Below, one piece after another: positions 58,861-64,000 of a stretch of DNA of 64,000 nucleotides (within the stretch, counting starts at the first letter, position 1; each line of letters starts with the position of its first letter). The stretch comes from Welwitschia mirabilis (Eukaryota; Gnetophyta; Gnetopsida; Welwitschiales). The translations under genes were made by a program, and so were the position numbers. The notes below the pieces were generated by a model. That model had not been told where the DNA came from and ran no database searches. It worked only from the letters and a program-made list of their open reading frames with translations. The DNA lies in assembly GCA_051453625.1 (NCBI GenBank), contig JBOZIK010000001.1, forward strand, positions 227,789,602 to 227,853,601, written 5' to 3'.

Positions 58861-59249
58861 TAGGCTTTTTTTATTATTATCTGGGAAGTAGATCTTATGT
58901 AATGAACATGTTCTTACATTATAATTTCCTCTATAATGATAGCGTTGATATCCATTGTACTAGTTTTAATACTGATACTAACTAGGAATTTCTTGAAAGT
59001 TAGCTCTCTAAGATTGATTACTTGCATACCCTTGACTAAAAATATTCCAATATCTTTGGAATGAAATTTGCTTTAGTTGTTTAAAATTCCTATTTCTGCT
59101 ATTACTATTACTGATAGTATTTTTACTAAAGTACCAATTCTTATTTTGATAAAACACTTGTGATCTATTTCCTTTATTATATGCCCCCATGGAGGAGTTG
59201 TTTTCTTAATTTTTTATTACTAGTTTTGTTTTGCTATCTTTGCCTTTTC

Positions 59250-59720
59250 TATAGCATCTACTAGACTCTTAGGTTAAAACATGGATACCTTGATAGTCAG
59301 ATATAGTTTCTTTATCTAAATGCATATGTAACACATATCATAATAATTCTACAAATTTACACTCATAAGATGCTATGGTCACATTATGAACTTATCTTAG
59401 ATTATAGAATTTTGTAACCTTCTAGTAAATATAGAACTTGATAATGTATTTGTCCTTAAATATGTGCTCAAATTTCCTCTATGAAAGTTTTATATCTTCT
59501 AACTTACTTATTTTTATTTTTTACCATAAATTAACTTCTTTTTATAACACATAAATAACTAAAGAAGCCTTTTTATATTTATCACATCTAAGATACCTAT
59601 AACCTTTTTAACATCACTTAGTTATGCTTCTACTTTGGAAGGATCTGAACCTCTTACAAATTTTGATGGATTTATTTTAATAAATTTTTAAATTAATTTT
59701 CTCATACCCACTTACTTAGG
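59250..59720 (-). pseudogene. Chromovirus gag remnant
   Basis: The complement reads FIKINPSKFVRGSDPSKVEA, LSDVKKVIGILDVINIKRLL, MCYKKKLIYGKK and, near 59,240-59,280, SLVDAIEKAKIAKQN. This is the FLxLxPPTFxGxxDPxxAExWLxxxEKxF ... YMLxGxAxxWW arrangement of Tekay-type gag. A 60-residue open frame at 59,008-59,190, rich in Asn, Ser and Gln, corresponds to the linker before the zinc knuckle. Confidence 0.75.
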
Positions 59721-60091
59721 TTAATTGATAATATTGTTTACTCATGGGTTTTAACCTTAATTTACTATTTATAATAGAAACTGCATAAAGGTGTTTATTA
59801 ATGCTTCTAGGTTAAGGTTGAATGAAGGTTTTTTTCCATCATTAGGTTTTTTATTCTATTATAAATTATCTTGATATTAATTACTTGATGCAAGTGATCT
59901 AGCCCCAAGGTTTAGCTAATAACAACAAGGCATCTAATTAGTAATTATTTAGAGGGAAGTGGAGTATTGTGAAGCATCGTGGAGCATCATGAAATGTTGC
60001 GAAGAATTGCGGAGTGTCCTGGAGCAAAGTGGAAGGGCACACTATAGCCATCATCAAGGCCTTCTCCTCTAGTGCCATATGGTACCAAGGC

Positions 60092-61309
60092 ATGCCCAAA
60101 TCGAAGAAGAGCAATAGCAACACAGCTGCATCCTCTAAGAGAGAGATACGAAGAACCAAAAATAATGAAGAAAAACCTAAACTCCCAAAGTTTCTAGCCA
60201 ATCCAGAAATAGATGAGTTAATGGATAAAATCAAAGCCCTTGCACCAAATTCAATCTATAAACTGAGAACCTTTCTCCAGAAAACCCAAGATAAAGGGAG
60301 TGAAATAGGTTAAAATGGTAAAGAAAAGCAACTAGAAGAAATACACAGTCAATCCTCCTCAAAAGTAAATATGTGGAACAACTTTGATGTGAATACAATC
60401 AAAGGACATGAAGGTACCCTAAAATACATCCCACCACAGGAAGCAGAAGGGAAAAAGATAGCAAAAATTGAGCTGTAAGATGTGGAAAAAGAAGCTGAAT
60501 ACTGCAGAGGATCCATTGCTTGCTATGTTATGGGAGCTAATCCACCTTACCCGGTAATGTGTGCTTTTCTCAAGAAAATATGGAACAAATTCAAAATAGA
60601 GAAAATTTTAACCCTTAAGAATGGCATTTTTCTAGTGAAATTCTTTGCAAGTAATGCCCAAAATAACATTCTCAGCAATGGTGTGTATCATTTTAATAAG
60701 AAACCATTAATTATTATGCCTTGGTTCAAAAATTGTGATTCAATGAAAAAGGAAGTAATGCATGTCCGAACTTGAATCCAGCTGACTGGATTAGAACTAA
60801 ATACTAGAATTTGAACACACTGAGTAACATCTATAGTGTTATTGGGAAACCAATCAAAGCTGATCATGCTACCATGCAAAAACAAAGAGCACACTTTGCA
60901 AGAATGCTTACTGAAATGGAAATCAAGGAAGAAAGCCCTCAAGAAATTAATTTTATTGATGAAAAGTGAATGGTAAAAACTCAAAGGGTGGAATTTGAAT
61001 GACAACCAATTAGATGCTCAAAATGTGAGAAATTTGGAAATAATCAAAGCAACTACAAAACAAATGAGATACAACAACAGGAACAAGCAAGAAAAGCCAC
61101 TAAAGAAAAAAAAAATATAGAAACCAGTGCTGGATAAGAATGGGAAACCAAAGTTAATCACTATGATAGAAGATGAAAAACAACAGGAAGAGAAGTTGGT
61201 ATCTGACTTTGCAATTAAGAAACAGAAGGAAAAAAATAATGCAGCAATGCCTACAAAATTAGAGACACAATGTGTAGGGCTGCAACAACTTAAGGAAGAG
61301 GAAATATAA
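60092..61309 (+). pseudogene. LINE ORF1 (nucleic acid-binding, DUF4283-like), broken
   Basis: The start ATG at 60,092 (MPKSKKSNSNTAASSKREIR) is favoured over 60,014 because it opens a basic tail typical of these proteins. In-frame stops occur at 60,311 and about 60,476. The DUF4283-like part (60,482-60,775) has YCRGSIACYVMGANPP, GIFLVKFFASNAQ and KKPLIIMPWFKN. After a frame change come WIQLTGLELKYW, KPIKADHATMQKQRAHFARM and a zinc knuckle at about 61,015-61,060 that reads CSKCEKFGNNQSNY, with His changed to Asn and the last Cys to Tyr. A Lys/Glu/Gln-rich tail follows. In active LINEs the protein binds element RNA. Confidence 0.85.
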
Positions 61310-61439
61310 AGCCAAATGATTAGTGTGAATGGGAAACTCAGGGAATAAGTGACCATCTTCCTAAAAACTGCAAAGAATACTAATAGGGATAAGACAACTA
61401 TAATGTATTCTTCTGAGAAAACTTCCTAAATTAAGAAAC

Positions 61440-62150
61440 ATGAATAATCTCATCTTCTGGAATTCAAGGGGCTTCAATAGCATCTTGAAACAAAGGGAAA
61501 TGTTCCTTTTTTGTGGTAAATTTAGAACTAATTTCTTTGCAATTACAAAAGCAAAACTTACACAAAACAAAGCCTCTAAAATCCTTCAAAGAAATTGGAA
61601 GGGTTGGGATTCTCATTTAAATGCAATGAATAATCACAAGGGTAGAATATGAATTGTTTAGAACTCAACTATGGTTTCAGTCACAATAATGCAAAAACAT
61701 CTACAATCTGTCCATTGTAAGGTTAAAGACATATTAGGTAATTGGTCTTTGACAATTATATACAGTGCTAATGATCAAAATACAACAACAAAGCTATGGA
61801 TTTTCCTTAAGTAGATTATAGAGATAGTACAGGGTGCTTGGCTCATCCTTGGTGATTTCAACTATGTGCTAAACCCTTAGGATAGGATTGAAGATAACAA
61901 AGTGATACTCAATGAGACTCACAGCTTTATGCAATGCATGGGCAACTACTCTCTTGAGGAAGTTAAAAGATATGGATGCAACTATACTTGGAGTAACGAC
62001 CAAGAGAATGGAAATAGAATATTCTCTAAGATTGATTGGTGTTTCTCTAATGAAGAATGGTTTAACATGTTTGAGAATGCAATGGTTGATTTTATGACAG
62101 CAGGAATCTCAGATCATTTACCTATGAGACTTAATTGGAAGTTGCATATG
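61440..62150 (+). pseudogene. LINE ORF2 endonuclease domain, broken
   Basis: ATG at 61,440 gives MNNLIFWNSRGFNSILKQRE, the N-terminal WNxRGLN box of plant LINE endonucleases. Then FAITKAKLT stands where LTETKLT is usual (catalytic Glu replaced by Lys), WLILGDFNYVLNP (GDFN box kept, about 61,840-61,880), YTWSNDQENGNRIFSKIDW and ISDHLPMRLNW (SDH box kept). Stops occur near 61,650, 61,813 and 61,878 in the same frame. The domain nicks target DNA to prime reverse transcription. Confidence 0.88.
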
Positions 62151-64000
62151 CCAAGAAGAAAAGCTGTTTTAAATACTTCAACATGTGTTGCAATGCTCTC
62201 TCCTTTCATAACATCATAAGGGAAATTTGGAAGAAAGATGTGGAAGGCACAAATATGTATAAAGTTGTAAAAAAACTTAAGGCTTTCAAGCCTCATCTGC
62301 TAATCCTTAATAGAGAACAATTTAAGGACATTTCTAGGCAGTTTGTTTTTCAAAGAGATAGACTTGAGAAAACTCAGAAAGAAGTCCAATCAAGACCCAA
62401 GAATAATTACCTACAAGCCAAAGAAAAATAAGCTTTAATTACTCTGAAACATACTGCTAATAATGTGGAATGTTTCATAAGACAAAAGTCTAAGAAAGAT
62501 TGGATTAAATTGGGAGATAAAAATACATCCTATTTTCATAGGGTTATAAAGCATAAATAGCAGCGAAAAAGGGTGATGGCCATAGTGGATGACACTGGTC
62601 ACACATGTGCAAACCCATCCAAGATTAATGAGCACTTCATGGGATACTTTAAGAATCTTCTCGGTCACAGAAACTGGAAAAGGAAAATTGCAAACATAGA
62701 AACATTCAATGAATGGAATAGGCTTCAAATTAACCAAAAACTAAAGCTTATCAAGAATTTTACAAATGATGATATTAAGAATGCTATGTGGGACATTGAT
62801 GTTAATAAAAGTTGAGGTATGGATGGATATGGAAGTGATTTTTTCAAAAAATCTTGGGATACTATGGGGAATGACATTACCAATGCTATTCTGGAATTCT
62901 TTCAAAATGGGAAACTTTTGAAGCAAATGAATGCTCTGCACCTTTGCCTCATCTCGAAAATGGAAAATCCAACCAATGCAAGTGAGTTTTAGCCCATTAC
63001 ATGCTGTAATATCATTTATAAGGTAATTTTGAAAATGATATGTTATAGAATTAAAGATGTCCTCCCCACCGTTATAGGGGAACAATAAAGTGCTTTCATA
63101 TAAGGAAGATCCATTTTACATAACATTCTCCTTACACAAGATCTCATTAAGCACTATAGAAGGAAACATATATCCACAAGATGCATCATAAAGATTGACA
63201 TGCATAAAGCATATGATATAGTGAAATGGGATTTTATCTATGAAATGCTTATTGGTTATAACTTCCCTCAAAAAATGATTGGATGGATCATGGAATGTGT
63301 AACTATCACATCCTTCACAATTGTGCTGAATGGTGAACCAAAAGGTTTCTTTTAAAGGAAAATGTGGTCTTAGGCAAGGGGACCCTATTTCTCTCATGAT
63401 GTTTCTAATGGTGATGGAATATCTTAGATGTAAAGTCAAGATAGAAACCATGGAACAAGCCTTTAGTTTTTACCCTTTATGCAAGGAAATAAAGCTTACA
63501 ATGCTTTATTTTGCTAATGATCTCCTACTGTTTTGCAAAGCCAACACTCAGTCAGTCAAGTGCCTAATGAATGCCTTTCAAGGTTTCTCTGTCTCTACAG
63601 GGCTGAAAGCAAATCATGAAAAATAAAACATCTATATTAGAGGGGCAACAAATACTACTAAAAATAACATTCAGGCCATTACTAGTTTTTCATTTGGCAC
63701 CTCTCCCTTTAAATATTTAGGTGTGCCAATATCCCCTAATAAATGGCATGAGATTGATTGTAAGAGTATTTCTAGAAAGATTAATGCTCGAATCAATTAT
63801 TGGGCATCAAGGCATCTATCTTATGTAGCAAGAGCTCTAATTATCAATACTGTCTTGATGTCTATGGTGTCTATTAGGTATCCACCTTCATTCTTCCTCA
63901 AGGGATGATCAAAAGAATTAAGCAAGCATGCAAGAAATTCCTATGTGACAAGAAATCCACTGGAGCTTCAAAATCAATCATCAATTGGGATGAAGTTTGT
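62150..64000 (+). pseudogene. LINE ORF2 reverse transcriptase domain, broken and partial
   Basis: A frame change near 62,150 leads into FHNIIREIWKKDVEG and DWIKLGDKNTSYFHRVIKHK (about 62,490-62,555), then GMDGYGSDFFKKSWDTMGND, LHLCLISKMENPTNASEF, KIDMHKAYD (catalytic Asp kept, about 63,200) and FTIVLNGEPKGFF. A second frame change at about 63,345 leads to KGKCGLRQGDPISLMMFLMV, YFANDLLLF (about 63,510, second palm Asp replaced by Asn) and SPFKYLGVPISPNKW. Stops include 62,429, 62,558, 62,813, 62,990 and 63,087. Continues past the window. Confidence 0.9.

Larger units (their letters stand above)
55500..59900 (-). pseudogene. Ty3/gypsy chromovirus gag-pol pseudogene
   Basis: Read on the complement with many stops and several frame changes, the order is gag (about 59,720), a region where a zinc knuckle would lie, protease (about 58,850-58,470), reverse transcriptase (about 58,160-57,560), RNase H (about 57,230-56,945), integrase (about 56,610-56,050) and a C-terminal chromodomain-like segment (55,700-55,500). 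Gag-PR-RT-RH-IN with a chromodomain defines plant chromoviruses; the motif wording is closest to the Tekay/Del group. It cannot be functional. It lies between its probable 3' LTR (unit U) and a LINE; no 5' LTR is visible, so the LINE or a deletion removed it. Confidence 0.88.
59945..64000 (+). mobile_element. Plant L1-type LINE, 5' part, cut by window end
   Basis: Base composition changes at about 59,945 to a less AT-rich sequence. A 5' leader with repeated GTGGAG/GTGGAGCA words (59,958-60,050) precedes ORF1 and ORF2, both broken. Domains in order are DUF4283-like and a degraded CCHC knuckle in ORF1, then apurinic-type endonuclease and reverse transcriptase in ORF2. The window ends in the thumb region after the RT palm, so the RNase H or C-terminal region and poly(A) tail lie outside. 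It lies beside the gag end of the chromovirus and probably inserted there. Confidence 0.9.

Noticed and set aside
61127-61356. ORFs on both strands between LINE ORF1 and ORF2
   Set aside because: The plus-strand frame is the ORF1 tail and the minus-strand frames are its shadows.

Overview
The window looks like intergenic, heterochromatic DNA from a large, repeat-rich land plant genome. It is strongly AT-rich. Every coding remnant I can recognise belongs to a plant transposable element: Ty3/gypsy gag and pol with an integrase chromodomain, a plant L1-type LINE with a DUF4283-like ORF1, CACTA-type termini, and LTR retrotransposons primed by initiator tRNA-Met. I found no intact host gene, rRNA or functional tRNA. 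The species cannot be named from the sequence.

Layout. (1) 1-10,978: AT-rich sequence with (TG)n and (TC)n/(CA)n microsatellites, two short direct duplications broken by assembly gaps, a decayed minus-strand Ty3/gypsy gag (about 3.3-4.0 kb) and a faint copy of an LTR-like sequence (about 6.4-7.3 kb). (2) 10,979-25,100: a minus-strand LTR retrotransposon (element M) with 2.3-kb LTRs, a tRNA-Met-type primer-binding site, a polypurine tract and no recognisable internal coding. Its interior is present about two and a half times, around two assembly gaps. (3) 25,101-29,016: mostly unassigned, with one array of AGATGT-type motifs. (4) 29,017-36,958: a decayed CACTA-like DNA transposon with matching 25-bp ends, palindromic subterminal arrays and unidentified minus-strand coding remnants. 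(5) 36,959-55,399: a long LTR-like sequence (unit U) interrupted by a plus-strand element P at 42,967-54,874. P has 4.5-kb LTRs, a 2.8-kb non-coding interior and an ATTTT target duplication, so it resembles a large retrotransposon derivative (LARD). (6) 55,400-59,900: a minus-strand chromovirus-type gag-pol pseudogene that probably owns unit U as its 3' LTR. (7) 59,950-64,000: a plus-strand LINE, cut by the window end.

How the parts relate. M and P are distant members of one non-autonomous family. They share LTR termini, polypurine tract, primer-binding site, a minisatellite of about 29 bp with short inverted arms inside the LTR, and a TATA box. Their LTR 3' ends carry one (M) or four (P) extra copies of a primer-binding-site-like unit, which is the most unusual structure here. 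P's LTRs also carry a less AT-rich module flanked by tRNA-like promoter sequences. The chromovirus next to P has a similar LTR start and may be related to whatever supplied enzymes to the family.

All coding copies are dead. Several catalytic acidic residues have become Asn or Lys by single G-to-A changes, as expected from deamination of methylated DNA. Seven of the eight 100-N gaps are followed by sequence that restarts upstream of the gap, so local copy numbers and lengths should be treated with caution.
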